Of a stretch of 64,000 nucleotides of DNA, positions 34,884-45,077 are shown in pieces. The notes below the pieces were generated by a model. It was not told where the DNA came from and did no database searches. It saw only the letters and a list, made by a program, of their open reading frames with translations. The stretch spans positions 208,616 through 272,615 of the forward strand of contig KN832881.1 of assembly GCA_000827325.1 (NCBI GenBank), written 5' to 3'. Position 1 is the first letter of the stretch, and each line of letters opens with the position of its first letter. The translations under genes were made by a program, and so were the position numbers. The DNA comes from Oidiodendron maius Zn (lineage: Eukaryota; Ascomycota; Leotiomycetes; Myxotrichaceae).

Positions 34884-35657
34884 TTAAGCTTTTTTGCCTC
34901 GCCTCTTGGTTCCCTTTGCTGGCGTTGCAGAACTCGTTCCCGCGTCTTCTGCTGCTACGTCCACATAGCTCTCAGCCAAGAGATTCAACAATTTTTCATC
35001 CATCGTTTTGGAAGTATCCAGTTTTGCCGCAGCACCCTTCTTCTTTTCTACAACCACCCGTTTTGGGTCAGCTTTCCCAACTATATCAACATTGCTTGCG
35101 AACATCTGCTGGAACGGAAGAGCCACAAAGGCACCAGTTTCATCAAACCACTCTCGAAATGGTCTTGAGAGCTTGGTCTCCCTGCTCGAGCCCCCCTTCC
35201 CAGCCTCTGTGACGGTGATCGTCAGATTGTATATTGGAACATGTTTCTTGGTTGCGCTCTGAATCGAGATCCAGTCCCCGGCCTTGTTGGTCCCTACATA
35301 GACAATGCCTCTCTCGACAACCCAGATCCAGATGCTGAGCGAGCTATTTATAATGGCGTACAGAGCGACAGCGATTGCAGTGTAGTACTTGGTATCTTCG
35401 AACCCGAGCTTGTAATCCCACAGGAAACACGCAGCACAGATGGCGAAGGCGAGGTAGCTGAGCCCGAGACGGACATCGGCGAGAAAATGTGACTGTGTGA
35501 AGGAGATGCTGTTTAGGTAGGTGGGAATGGCGTCGTCAGATGTGTGCTTAAGGTCTAAACCGATATATGAGCGACAGGTCGCAAAGGAAACTGTTCGACT
35601 GCAAGGTGACTTACCAGATAAGGAATAGACAGCAATCTTTTCCTGTGAGGATGCCAT
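34884..35657 (-). CDS. spc2: Signal peptidase complex subunit 2
   Basis: Exons 35657-35615 and 35554-34884 (60-nt intron, GTAAGT...TTAG) encode 237 residues. The join gives MASSQEKIAVYSLSDLKHTS, the family start; an in-frame ATG at 35,678 would add seven residues and is less likely. Two membrane segments follow (LGLSYLAFAICAACFLWDY and YYTAIAVALYAIINSSLSIW), then a long cytosolic part with RPFREWFDETGAF and a Lys-rich end GTKRRGKKA. Spc2 is the non-catalytic subunit that links the ER signal peptidase complex to the translocon. It is divergent from EMC3, another ER membrane protein, over about 213 bp. Confidence 0.94.
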   Translation of the reverse strand: MASSQEKIAVYSLSGKSPCSRTVSFATCRSYIGLDLKHTSDDAIPTYLNSISFTQSHFLADVRLGLSYLAFAICAACFLWDYKLGFEDTKYYTAIAVALYAIINSSLSIWIWVVERGIVYVGTNKAGDWISIQSATKKHVPIYNLTITVTEAGKGGSSRETKLSRPFREWFDETGAFVALPFQQMFASNVDIVGKADPKRVVVEKKKGAAAKLDTSKTMDEKLLNLLAESYVDVAAEDAGTSSATPAKGTKRRGKKA

Positions 35658-35870
35658 TCTTGTGAGTTTTATGCGCAACTAGTATGCGCACTTAGAGATA
35701 GCAGATGGACACCTGGTTCATATATCAGTCGCGTAGATATAGGGGAAACGTGTTCTTGAGGGTGTTTCGGCTCGAGCCGGATTTAGCGCGCAGCCTCTTC
35801 ACGTCTCTGAAGCTCCAAATCCCACATTCACGCACCATCAGCAGGACTGCCGCATAAAAACACAGCAACC
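35658..35870. promoter_or_regulatory. Short bidirectional promoter SPC2 / EMC3
   Basis: Only 213 bases separate the two start codons, so both core promoters overlap or abut. Confidence 0.6.
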
Positions 35871-36871
35871 ATGGCGCAAATCCCTATTCAGACAATCCAT
35901 AGGGATCCCCAGTTATTGTAAGCTGAACACAGTGTGCTAAGGTGAAGCGACACTGATGTCAATCTAGCTACTGGATCCTCATACCCATCACGGTGGTCAT
36001 GGTGAGGCCTTCTCTTCTCTGGCCTCTCTTCACGATGCACAGGAGCACAAAACTCACTATTGTCTAGATTCTAACGGGTATTCTCCGACATTATGCCACC
36101 GTCCTGATGGCCGCAATGCCTAAGAAACAGGAACTGCCAGCTATCCGCGAGCAACGCTCTCTCCTGCGCGGCGTTAACCTGCGAATGAACTCCCACAACA
36201 TATCGCCTGCTGCTTTCCAAGCACGAAAAGACTACCTCGTAAACGCCTATGAGAATGGAGCATTTCTGAAGGAACCAGAAAAGAAAGGCCAGGCAGCACC
36301 AAACCCGATGACGGATCCCGCGGCAATGGAGGGCATGATGGGTATGATGAAGGGTAATATGACTATGATCATCCCGCAGACGCTGATTATGGGCTGGATA
36401 AATGCATTCTTCTCTGGATTTGTGATTAGTGAGTTGTGATACCGAGTTGCGTGGTGCGCGGTGCTGAGAATATTTTGCAGTCCGGTTACCGTTTCCCCTG
36501 ACAATTAAATTTAAGAGTATGTTACAGGCCGGTGTAGCAACGAGAGACATGGATCCGCAGTGGATGTCATCTATCTCATGGTATGTGCTCTGCATATTTG
36601 GCTTGCAGTCAGTATTTAACTATCTGCTCGGGAGCGACAATGGTAAGTCTCATCATCTCTTTAGTGGATAATCCTCTAATGGGAGATAGCGGCAAGCCAG
36701 ATGCAGCAGCAAATGGGCCAAATGGCTCCTGGAGCCGGAGCACAGATGTTTGGTCCCGGGGTGGATCCGCATAAGCAATTCCGTGGTGAGGCCGAGAATA
36801 TAGCAGTTGTGGCGCATCACTATACCCTAGACGGAGTAGAGAAAAGGCTCCTGCAGAGTGTAAAAGTGTAG
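35871..36871 (+). CDS. emc3: ER membrane protein complex subunit 3
   Basis: Five exons (35871-35917, 35968-36001, 36068-36428, 36481-36642, 36690-36871) encode 261 residues; exon 2 is 34 nt. The protein has the EMC3/YidC-superfamily layout: a first membrane segment WILIPITVVMILTGILRHY, a cytosolic part with RGVNLRMNSHNISPAAFQAR and a Met-rich stretch (GMMGMMKGNM), then a second membrane segment IIPQTLIMGWINAFFSGFV followed by RLPFPLTIKFKSMLQAG, and a third at WYVLCIFGLQSVFNYLL. EMC3 is a core insertase subunit for tail-anchored and multi-pass proteins in the ER. The length and all motifs agree with the family. Confidence 0.96.
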
Positions 36872-38129
36872 TTTTAGGAGTATCATATCTAATACGTACA
36901 GGCCTTGTCGTACTGAATCCCACGCGACGTTGTTTGCCAAGGTGCTCATCTCATATACTGAAGATTGATGAGCCTGAAGGTTAGATAACGTGACACACAC
37001 TTTGTCACAACTATGCAATTGGTGTATTTCAGCAATGCCCGTCATTGAACAAGATATAGGTATTCTTTTCCATGTTGAGACACTTGCTTCTATATTCCCC
37101 GCTATGTATATGCCACACTACGCAATTAGATCCATTAGGTGCGTCCCATCTCCCTATATTTAATGAAGGATTCAGCTGTCTGCAGAAGGATGTCATGAAG
37201 AAAGTAGCCCTCCAGTAGCTCAAGCCTGAGTGTCTTGGAGAGAGAGAAGACGGAGGCGCAGCCTCGGTCTCAGCTTATTAATCCCTACCAGTACTGGATT
37301 GATAATTAAGCCGCAATGCAGGGTGTGAATGCAAGCCACTCGTGAGCCGAGTTTCCTGCTGCAGACAGCGCAAGACACATCAGCTGAGGAGCAGCCTCAT
37401 AAGAGACGGCGAAAGGTGGGTGCTTGCTACAAAGGGATACATGTAGATGCCAGTCCAAAATTATGAGCACATTAGCCCTGGAGCGGAGTGCCTCGGTATT
37501 TTCGATTTCATGCTTTACGTGCTCCTGAAGCAACAGATTCCATGCTGGCCACTAATGGACAGCAGCTTCTCTATTCCGTTGAAGGTAAACCATCAGAGTT
37601 GGGGGCGATTTTTCACACCTACCAGAGTACTCGGCCTTACCCTGGTCGTGGCCACAGAATGCGCGGCGCGGATAAGAAGAGCCATTGATCAGTATGACTT
37701 TGCGCCTCCGGACAAAATGCACGCCGACACAGCCTTCGCCTTTTACTCCAGCCTTCTTTGCGTTCAGAACATGACACGTCAGAGGTGCTCCTGCCTTTGT
37801 CTGGTTATAGTGAGGCTGAATCAGCTCTAAAGGCGAGGGCACGCAGACTATAGACTACCAACCTGTAACTCTATCCGTCACCAGATCTAGTATCACATAT
37901 ACCACGGTATTAACGGACTGCGGATATCTGCCCGCGGAGGTTCAAACAGCCGCACCAACGCATTGCAGTCTGGTCGGCCTGTCATCATCTTTCAACTCCC
38001 ACACAGCAACCACTGCGGCAACTGGGGATCCTTGCGTGGCCTGTATCTACTAACTGCCCTCTAGTTTTGTTCTGGAGGCCGTTTTGGCATAAATCATCGG
38101 AGGGTGGCGGGTAGAAAGGAAGTAGTTGA
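36872..38129. other. Gene-poor spacer
   Basis: The frame at 37,447-37,830 (plus) and the opposing one at 37,552-37,842 have no recognisable motif. I call no gene. Confidence 0.4.
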
Positions 38130-38336
38130 TCATCTGGTCACGATTCATTGAAATGCCCTACTTTAGCGCTCGATATTAAAATATCTCGTCAGAGGACACC
38201 GTCTCACAGCCATTCTACGTCTCACGCGGGGGCACCACCTTCCGTTAATTCTGCAGGAGTACCGGCAGGAGTTCCCGTAGCTGTTCGCATAGGAGTCCTT
38301 GAAGAAGCTCTAGAAGAAGTTTCAGTGGGGGCTTCA

Positions 38337-39071
38337 ATGGATATTCCAGAACAAGGGCAAGGTAGCGGTCTACCTGCAATTCTGGTGCCAGCAGTAGGAG
38401 GACCAACAGTGCCACATAAGGAGCCAACTGGCGAGGCAGCAGACGACCCAACAAGCCATCTGCCTCTCGAGCCTACTCTGGGACCACTAGACCCACTTGT
38501 GACACCGGCTCCAGAACCTGTTCTGATCCAAGTAAATGAACCCCGAGAGCCAGATGAAGGCCCTCCTTCCCCCCAGTCAGTACTCCAATCATCCGGGAAC
38601 AGGCGGAGGCCTCGAGCACCACCAATCGTAGCGGGTCTGTTGAACTGGGCAGCCGGAAAGCCACTGGGTCGATCAGCAGAACTGACTAGATTCTCGGCGA
38701 ACAGGGAACCGACATCACAAAGTGAAGACGAAGAGAGTGAAGGGGAGAGAGAAGGAACATTGGTAGCCCCAGGTCCGAGACCAATGGAAGGGAGAAGTAA
38801 TTTGGTAGTCTGGGAACCGAGACCTGTCATCAGAGGTCGAGGTTACGCAGTAGTAGGCGGAAGACCAAGACCTGTCATCACAGATCGAGGTTATGCGGTG
38901 GTAGAGGGATACAGACCGGAAAGGGAGAGAGATTATATGGTGGGTGAACGGCCAAGACAAATAGCAGGTTATAATGTGGCAATTGCGCCGGGGGGGTTAA
39001 GAAGAAGGAGACCACAAATTGTTACAGTGAGCCCAGGACTAAGGAGAGGAATGCATGGGTTTTATAATTAA
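38337..39071 (+). CDS. Orphan Pro/Arg/Glu-rich ORF with internal repeats
   Basis: An ATG at 38,337 (MDIPEQGQGSG) opens 244 codons; the same frame is open upstream to about 38,130 without an ATG, so an upstream exon is possible. The first part is rich in Pro, Gly and Glu, the second in Arg and Gly. Residues near the end hold two imperfect copies of RPVI..RGYAVV.G, encoded by two 44-base units at 38,817-38,860 and 38,865-38,908, and a third weaker copy (RPRQIAGYNVAIAPGG). No membrane segment, signal peptide or known domain is seen. It may be a lineage-specific, largely disordered protein. A 202-codon frame on the other strand (38,830-38,222) is probably its shadow. Confidence 0.45.
   Translation: MDIPEQGQGSGLPAILVPAVGGPTVPHKEPTGEAADDPTSHLPLEPTLGPLDPLVTPAPEPVLIQVNEPREPDEGPPSPQSVLQSSGNRRRPRAPPIVAGLLNWAAGKPLGRSAELTRFSANREPTSQSEDEESEGEREGTLVAPGPRPMEGRSNLVVWEPRPVIRGRGYAVVGGRPRPVITDRGYAVVEGYRPERERDYMVGERPRQIAGYNVAIAPGGLRRRRPQIVTVSPGLRRGMHGFYN
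38817..38908. repeat. Imperfect tandem 44-base coding repeat
   Basis: Two units about 48 bases apart share GACCTGTCATCA, then GATCGAGGTTA-like and TAGTAG/GGTAG blocks. They encode the RPVI..RGYAVV repeat of the orphan ORF. Confidence 0.75.
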
Positions 39072-39507
39072 CTTCATTTCTGGAGGGAATATCGAAAACC
39101 TGCTCACACAAAGAGGAAAGGTATGATACGAGGTGTGCTATTGGAAGGGGTGCAAAACAATGTATGAGAGTGTTAATAGCGAAACAATGTTGGAAAGTAA
39201 TGCTAGCAGAGAAATGGGAGGCTGGATTATAGAAGAGTTCCCTAGGCATCTTTAGCTCCGGATAGGCAGATCTTCTAATATGTTTCAGGTAAAGAACAAA
39301 CGCATCTACAAGACACGTAAATTTGAATTGGCTAGGATTTATTCATATGATAGGCCTCCATATGCTGATCCTTTCATATTTCAACGCGTTTCAGGATCAA
39401 TCGACTATGCTAGATAAGAGAGTTATGGGATTCTAGACCATCAGTTCCTCGAGCATCCGGTATGCTATGTTATATGTCCAATTCAGCCCCAAATGTATGT
39501 CTTGGAA
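39072..39507. other. Spacer
   Basis: No coding signal is seen between two converging genes. Confidence 0.4.
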
Positions 39508-40919
39508 TTATCCTTCTGTGGAGTCGCTCGACACTACTTGCAATGGCCAGGTAATTATGCCTTCCCATTCGGTACCCATCAACTTCGTCCATATTGCGTT
39601 CATTACTCGTCTTCCCCAACCCTGAATCCATAGGTGTCGCCTCAGCCAATGCAGCACTACGGCGTAACCTGCAACCAAACACAGCGCGAAGGGCTGCTGA
39701 TTGCGTACCCCTGATAACACGGGCTCTGGCAGCAGCACTGCAAAGGGCACAGCAGTCATCTGGCGCCCGGAGGCCTCACGGTGTAGCAGAAACGAGTACC
39801 GCAAGATCCCAATCATGAAATTATATCCCTCGCCCTCCTTACTGCCTTCCTGCCAGGTCATCCTAACGCAGACTGTTTGTAGTGCTGTAAGATAGGTTTC
39901 TACGGCGGGGCTGAGAGGTGCTGCTGGGTTACTTGGTGTGGGGAGCATTGCGACCTTGAAGGGTGTGTCCTCCAGCAGGCTGGGGCCCGCATGGACTATT
40001 GCTGCCATACCATTGAGCATTGTAACGGCCTGAGAGAACTGTTCGAGAGGGTCTGCTGATAACGGCGTATTTGGAATTTGAGAGTGTCCAAAGGCATACA
40101 TGGCAATGAACGCCGCACAGGCAAATAGAGGTTGGATGCTGATGCTATCAATAGGAGTGCTTAATTCATGGCGCATAAGTGGCAGGCTTAGTGTGAGATG
40201 ATGCTGTGCGAGATTGGCCATAGATGCCCTCGTCGAATCCGAGGTGGAGTCCGCAGGGGTAGTTAACGCAAAGTGCACTGCAGACACAGAAAGGATGGCA
40301 TGCAGGAGAAATGGATATGTCACGGCGAGTCCAGGGATTATCTCGTGCCACAGATTGTGATGACTATCCTTAATATCTCCCTCGGTGTCTGATACCATGC
40401 TATGCCAGGCATGAGTGAAATAGTGGCGCATGAGGCGTAGGTTATCGAGCTCAAGGGCAGTGAAGGTTTGGGAACTATAAAGGTGCGCTAGATCGCCAGA
40501 TGACGAACTAGAAGGAATAGGATTAGAGCTATTATTTTGCTGCTCTGGAGTGGAAGTCCCGGCCAAAAGGAACTTGGATTCCGACCTTGGCGACGACGAA
40601 GAGACTGGCTGGTCTTCGTCGAATATCTGTGATTTCTGCGAACTTGACCCATGGATAAAAATCAAGGAAGAACTGTTATTGCTGAAAGAACAGATAATCT
40701 CTCTCTGCACGCATTTGGTACAAATTGGTCGGATTTCATCGCACTACAAGGAATATCAGCCTCATGAGATAATATTATTATGCGAGGCTGAGAAGTTTTC
40801 TAGGCAAACAGGGTCTCAAAGTAGAATAGAGAATCGGCTTCGCTGCAGACCTTTGTTCGTCTAGCCTTGCACTGCGCGCAGCCATGTCGGCTCTTAAGGT
40901 GATGTCGTCGAGTGGGCAT
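39508..40919 (-). CDS. Zn2Cys6 transcription factor (UPC2-like C-terminal domain)
   Basis: Exons 40919-40851 (69 nt) and 40743-39508, with a 107-nt intron (donor GTCTGC, acceptor GTAG), give 434 residues. The join rebuilds the zinc cluster CAQCKARRTKCDEIRPICTK then CVQREIIC, that is C-x2-C-x6-C-x6-C-x2-C-x6-C; the intron sits just before the third Cys. A Ser/Asn-rich linker follows. From about residue 110 comes the fungal-specific domain seen in UPC2-like sterol-uptake regulators: LRLMRHYFTHAWHSM, then HEIIPGLAVTYPFLLHAILS and VHFAL. The protein is nuclear by family. Its neighbour, divergent over 616 bp, is an RTA1-like membrane protein and could be a target (inference). The donor is non-consensus, so the splice needs RNA evidence. 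Confidence 0.87.
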
Positions 40920-41535
40920 GTCCCGTTTCGGAAATATATACGCCGGCGAGATTGGTAGCTAATTTACTGATCAAAGAGAAAGATCCAGTCAAATCCTAGC
41001 TACATACCATATGATGGTATAGACTCAGTAACAGGTAGATGATAGTTACTGAACGATATCGAGAATTGTAGCGGCTCCTGTTGGCATGGGACCTTCGCAA
41101 GTTGTCGACGTACTTTATACCCAATTAGGCAATATAAACGAACCCCTTGTCAAAGGCCATGTCCCCCTTCCCACGACTCTGGCTCTAACATTCTTTATAC
41201 CACGACGACTCATTCGTCCGCCTGAAGGTACCTTGACCTGGGTACGCGTACATGTTCATTGCGTGGCTTTCTTGATATGGTAAACAGTACGTTAGGCAAA
41301 GCGTGTGCGATTTTGACTGCATATGATAGTTGCATGCGGAATTATTGCAAGTGTATGATGGAGCGTACAGGCTATAAAGCCGGCGGTACAGCTATTTTAT
41401 TAGTGTGTGAATGCTCACTGTAAAATTCTCTGTATTGGAAACCCCCACGTTCTCTATATCGTCTCAAATAGTTTTGAGTTAGGCAGGATCTATCCTCATC
41501 TCGTGTTCGAACTCTTAGCACGATAGACCTAAAAA
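40920..41535. promoter_or_regulatory. Divergent region between Zn2Cys6 factor and RTA1-like gene
   Basis: This 616-base spacer carries both 5' flanks. No gene fits inside it. Confidence 0.45.
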
Positions 41536-42384
41536 ATGGGAGGCTTTCGAACTGGTGGTCCTTTTGAATTCTACCGCTACACTCCCTCGGTTCCCGCAGC
41601 TTGCGTCTTCATCGGTCTCTTCACGGTCAGCAGCGTCTTACATACCTATCAGATCGCTCGCAGTCGGGCTTGGGTAATGATCCCCTTCCTGCTTGGTGCA
41701 TACTGCGAATCAATAGGCTACATTGGCCGCATCCTCTCCAGCAGCGAAGCGCCAAACTTCACCATTGGCCCTTACCTCCTCATGAACATGCTCACCCTCC
41801 TCGCACCCGCGCTCTTCGCTGCAACAATATACATGTGTCTTGGCCGCATCGTTTGCACCATAGGAGGAGAGAAGTACTCGCTCGTGAGGCCATCGCGACT
41901 CACGGGGATATTCGTAACTGGCGACATCACAGGTCTGGTGGTTCAGGGAGCTGGTGCCGGATATATGGCAGCCGGAACGCTGGGCGATTATTACACGGGA
42001 TCTAAAGTGGTCATCGCCGGGTTGGCTCTTCTCGTTGCGTCCTTCGGCCTATTTGTTATCATCGCACTGCATTTCGACATCCGCATGCGGCATGCACCGA
42101 CGGCCAAAGCTATGTCTACCGCGCTGAACTGGAGACAATACCTCATGGTGCTGTATGGCGGCAGCATATTGATATTCATCCGATCCGTCTTCCGGCTTGT
42201 CGAATACGCTCAAGGCAATGCTGGCTGGCTCATCCGGCACGAGTGGACATTTTATGTATTCGACGCGATGCTCATGTTTGCTGTGATGGTTCTTTTTAAC
42301 GTGTTCCATCCCATTGCAATCAAGGCCGCTGTGGATGGTGCGACGGTTCGTCAGAAGACGGCATTCTGGCTCAGTTCACTCTGA
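41536..42384 (+). CDS. RTA1-like seven-transmembrane protein
   Basis: A single exon encodes 282 residues from the ATG at 41,536. The seven hydrophobic segments and signature motifs of the fungal RTA1 family are present: YRYTPSVPAACVFIGLF at the start, YCESIGYIGRILSS, GPYLLMNMLTLLAPALFAAT, GDITGLVVQGAGAGYMAAG and IFIRSVFRLVEYAQGNAGW. The family (Rta1, Rsb1 and relatives) sits in the plasma membrane and is linked to sphingoid-base or lipid export and azole/toxicant tolerance; the substrate here is unknown. No signal peptide or extra domain is seen. The gene is divergent from a UPC2-like transcription factor. Confidence 0.93.
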   Translation: MGGFRTGGPFEFYRYTPSVPAACVFIGLFTVSSVLHTYQIARSRAWVMIPFLLGAYCESIGYIGRILSSSEAPNFTIGPYLLMNMLTLLAPALFAATIYMCLGRIVCTIGGEKYSLVRPSRLTGIFVTGDITGLVVQGAGAGYMAAGTLGDYYTGSKVVIAGLALLVASFGLFVIIALHFDIRMRHAPTAKAMSTALNWRQYLMVLYGGSILIFIRSVFRLVEYAQGNAGWLIRHEWTFYVFDAMLMFAVMVLFNVFHPIAIKAAVDGATVRQKTAFWLSSL

Positions 42385-43476
42385 GGGTTCTATCGAGCCA
42401 GATTCTGGGAATCTTCCATCTATCAACACTACGGAATAGTAACCCTGAAATATAGATCTGGAGGGGGAAGAGAGAGCGTGCCAAAAGTCGAATAATTCAA
42501 AGGGGGTGTCACGTGACGGACCCGAGGGTGGTCGGCCTGGCAAAATCAATGTCGAGTATGGGGTTACAGTCCTATCCGATGGCGAGGAACCTGGAGATGA
42601 AATGCCGGTGTTGTAAGATTACCATCTGTGTGGACTGGTCTACATACCCCCACTTCTCATCCGTGTCGCGTGGTAGTGAGAATTTGCTGCATCCAGCCAA
42701 GCACATCGAGCAACTTTGATTACTGTGCCTAGCCTAGACTATGCGTGAGGCGACTCATTGCTCTATTTGCTGGCCATACAATCGAGATATTGACTCAGGT
42801 TCTGTAGGGTCGCTATCTATCTGTGACCAGCGCTTTTAACGCATGGACCCAGCCCCATGCGCAATGCATTGCCTCGGTTGGTTTTCAGGGTCCAGCGGGA
42901 AGGATTTCAGGGTCCCAACACAATCCCCATGTTGGTACTGTACAGTAGCTATCTGGTTAATCTAGGCTCTGGTCCTCCAACTCCGTAGCTGAGCCGCCCT
43001 CGGTGTCTGTAAAGGACTTCGTTTGCTTGCTTTTGCCACGGCCGGAGAATTTTGCTCCGTAGGGCACACTGTCTCTTCGCGAGAAGGCGTGCTGTTTACT
43101 CTAGGCAAAGAGCGGAGCTTGAGATATACTATACAGATGCTACGAGCTTTGCACCTCTACCAGAAGGCCACCTGGTAATGTATTCGTCTTGTCCAACTTG
43201 ACATAATGCTGAAGCCTTGGGAGCCTGTGCCCCCCCTGAAGTGGCATTGTTAGGCCCAATCATGATGGCTATGCCTGTGCGGGATGGGCTGCCAAAAAGT
43301 CTTGGCTTCCTACCAACCATTATTCTGACCAGTCGTCCCCTATTAATAGGTCTGACAACAGACGGAAAAGCACTCCTGGCTCTCATCCGAAGTCTGTTTC
43401 TCTCGATGGTTCGCAGATTTTATCGCTGGTTTTCGCCATGCTTTTGCTTCATAACATGTAGTGCACGCTAGGCATC
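42385..43476. other. Spacer with no gene seen
   Basis: The 3' flank of the RTA1-like gene and 5' flank of the glycosyltransferase gene. Short frames lack motifs. Confidence 0.4.
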
Positions 43477-45077
43477 ATGAAATATGTGCGGGTCTACACG
43501 CGACAGCGCCTGGCAGTTCTCTTGGCGGGGATCTGTATTATAGTATTCCTTGCCAGCCGCCAGGCATTTCTGGACGGATATCAACATCTAACTATCCTTC
43601 CGCCATCAATCGCACACTCCGATCCACGTCCTCCTGCGTCCAAAGACACTCCCTCTCAACCTAGCAGCTCTCCCTCCCCACCACACGACTCTCCTCCCGA
43701 TTCCCATCCCAAATCTCCCCCCCACTCGCCATCGCCACCGCACGCGACACCCACGACGGCGTATGCAGAGACCACTCCAACACCTTTGGTTGCGAATTCC
43801 ACCTTGTCGCATGCCAGCGCCAATACTCCGCGATGCGGCGCATATCCCAAGGACGCAGATGTCGTCATTGTGGTCAAGACGGGCGGCACGGAGACCTTCC
43901 AGAAGATCCCCACGCAGCTTATGACCTTTCTGCAATGCGCCCCAGACGACGTTCTGATCTTCTCGGATATGGAGCTGGATATCGGCGGGCGGCACATCTA
44001 CGACTGCCTGGATAAGGTCATTGACAAGACCAAGAAGCACGCTGATTTCGACTTGTACAGAATACAGAAGGAGTATCAGCGCGAGGGTGGAGATGTGAGC
44101 TCGCTGAATAGGGCACGCGATGCCTGGAAGCTGGACAAATACAAAAATATCCATACGGCGCAGAAAGCGCACCAGCTGCGGCCGGACAAGTCGTGGTATT
44201 TCTTCATCGACGCGGATACATACATCTTCTGGCCGAGCTTCTTCGCCTGGCTGAAGCGCTTAAATCCGAATGACAAGCTATACCTGGGATCCGTGGTCAA
44301 CGTAGGCGTTCCACCATTTGCCCATGGAGGCAGTGGGTATCTGCTCTCCAAAGCGGCGATGGCCGAGTTGGTCGGCGACGACGCGGAAGAGCTCGCAGCC
44401 CGCTATGACAAAGATGCGATTAGGGGGTGCTGTGGAGACCAGGAAATTGCGAAGATATTGTTTAACAAGGGGATAAATGCGACGAACGTGCGGCCCATGA
44501 TTAATGGCGAGAATGCGACGTCCATACCTTTTGGCCCCTCGCAATGGTGCCAGCCCCTTATTACTATGCACCATATGAGCCCTGAGTCGGTCAACAATGT
44601 GTGGCAGTACGAGGGGCGAAGGGCACATCCAAATGTATGTGGCTGCTTGGTCTTTTATCTGTTCCTCCCCCAACTGCTTAACTGACACGAGTATCTCAGG
44701 ACGTATTACTCTCAGAGGACTTCTTCTATACGTATGCGCAAGAAAAAATAATCGCGTCCCGCAAGGACTGGGACAATGTGTCCAACGACAACATATATAA
44801 AAAGTCGGAGGACAACGATAATTTTGGCGGATGGTGGACATTCAACAAACCATACTTCTCGTATAAGAGCTGCAGCAAAGCGTGTGAAGAGGACGAGCGC
44901 TGTTTTCAGTTTTCCTACACTAGTAGAAAGTGCGGTTTTGGGGCTGCTTTCAAAGTCGGGACTAAAAGGATACCAAAGGACGGCGTTAACATGAAATCGG
45001 GATGGCATTTGGATAAAATAGCGAAGTTTACCAGCGAACATAAGTGTAAAGGCCCGGACTGGGACAGCTTAGCATGA
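43477..45077 (+). CDS. GT31-like type II membrane glycosyltransferase
   Basis: Exons 43477-44634 and 44700-45077 (65-nt intron, GTATGT...TCAG) give 511 residues. A single N-terminal anchor (LAVLLAGICIIVFLASRQA, about 12-30) is followed by a Pro/Ser/His-rich stem (about 50-100). The catalytic part begins with DVVIVVKTGG. It carries DVLIFSDME and the metal-binding DxD in WYFFIDADTYIFW (Asp245, Asp247), then GGSGYLLSKAAM and a CCGDQEIAKIL motif typical of fungal GT31/DUF604-type enzymes. The C-terminal 80 residues hold WWTFNKPYFSYKSC and a Cys-rich PAN/apple-like module (CSKACEEDERCFQF...CGFG). It is probably a Golgi enzyme transferring sugars to glycoproteins or glycolipids; the donor and acceptor are unknown. 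Confidence 0.9.

Noticed and set aside
35658-35678. Upstream in-frame ATG of SPC2 adding seven residues
   Set aside because: MASSQEK matches the family start.
38222-38830. 202-codon minus frame opposite the orphan repeat ORF
   Set aside because: Low-complexity Ser/Gly/Pro shadow; the plus frame is longer and contains the repeat in a protein-consistent register.
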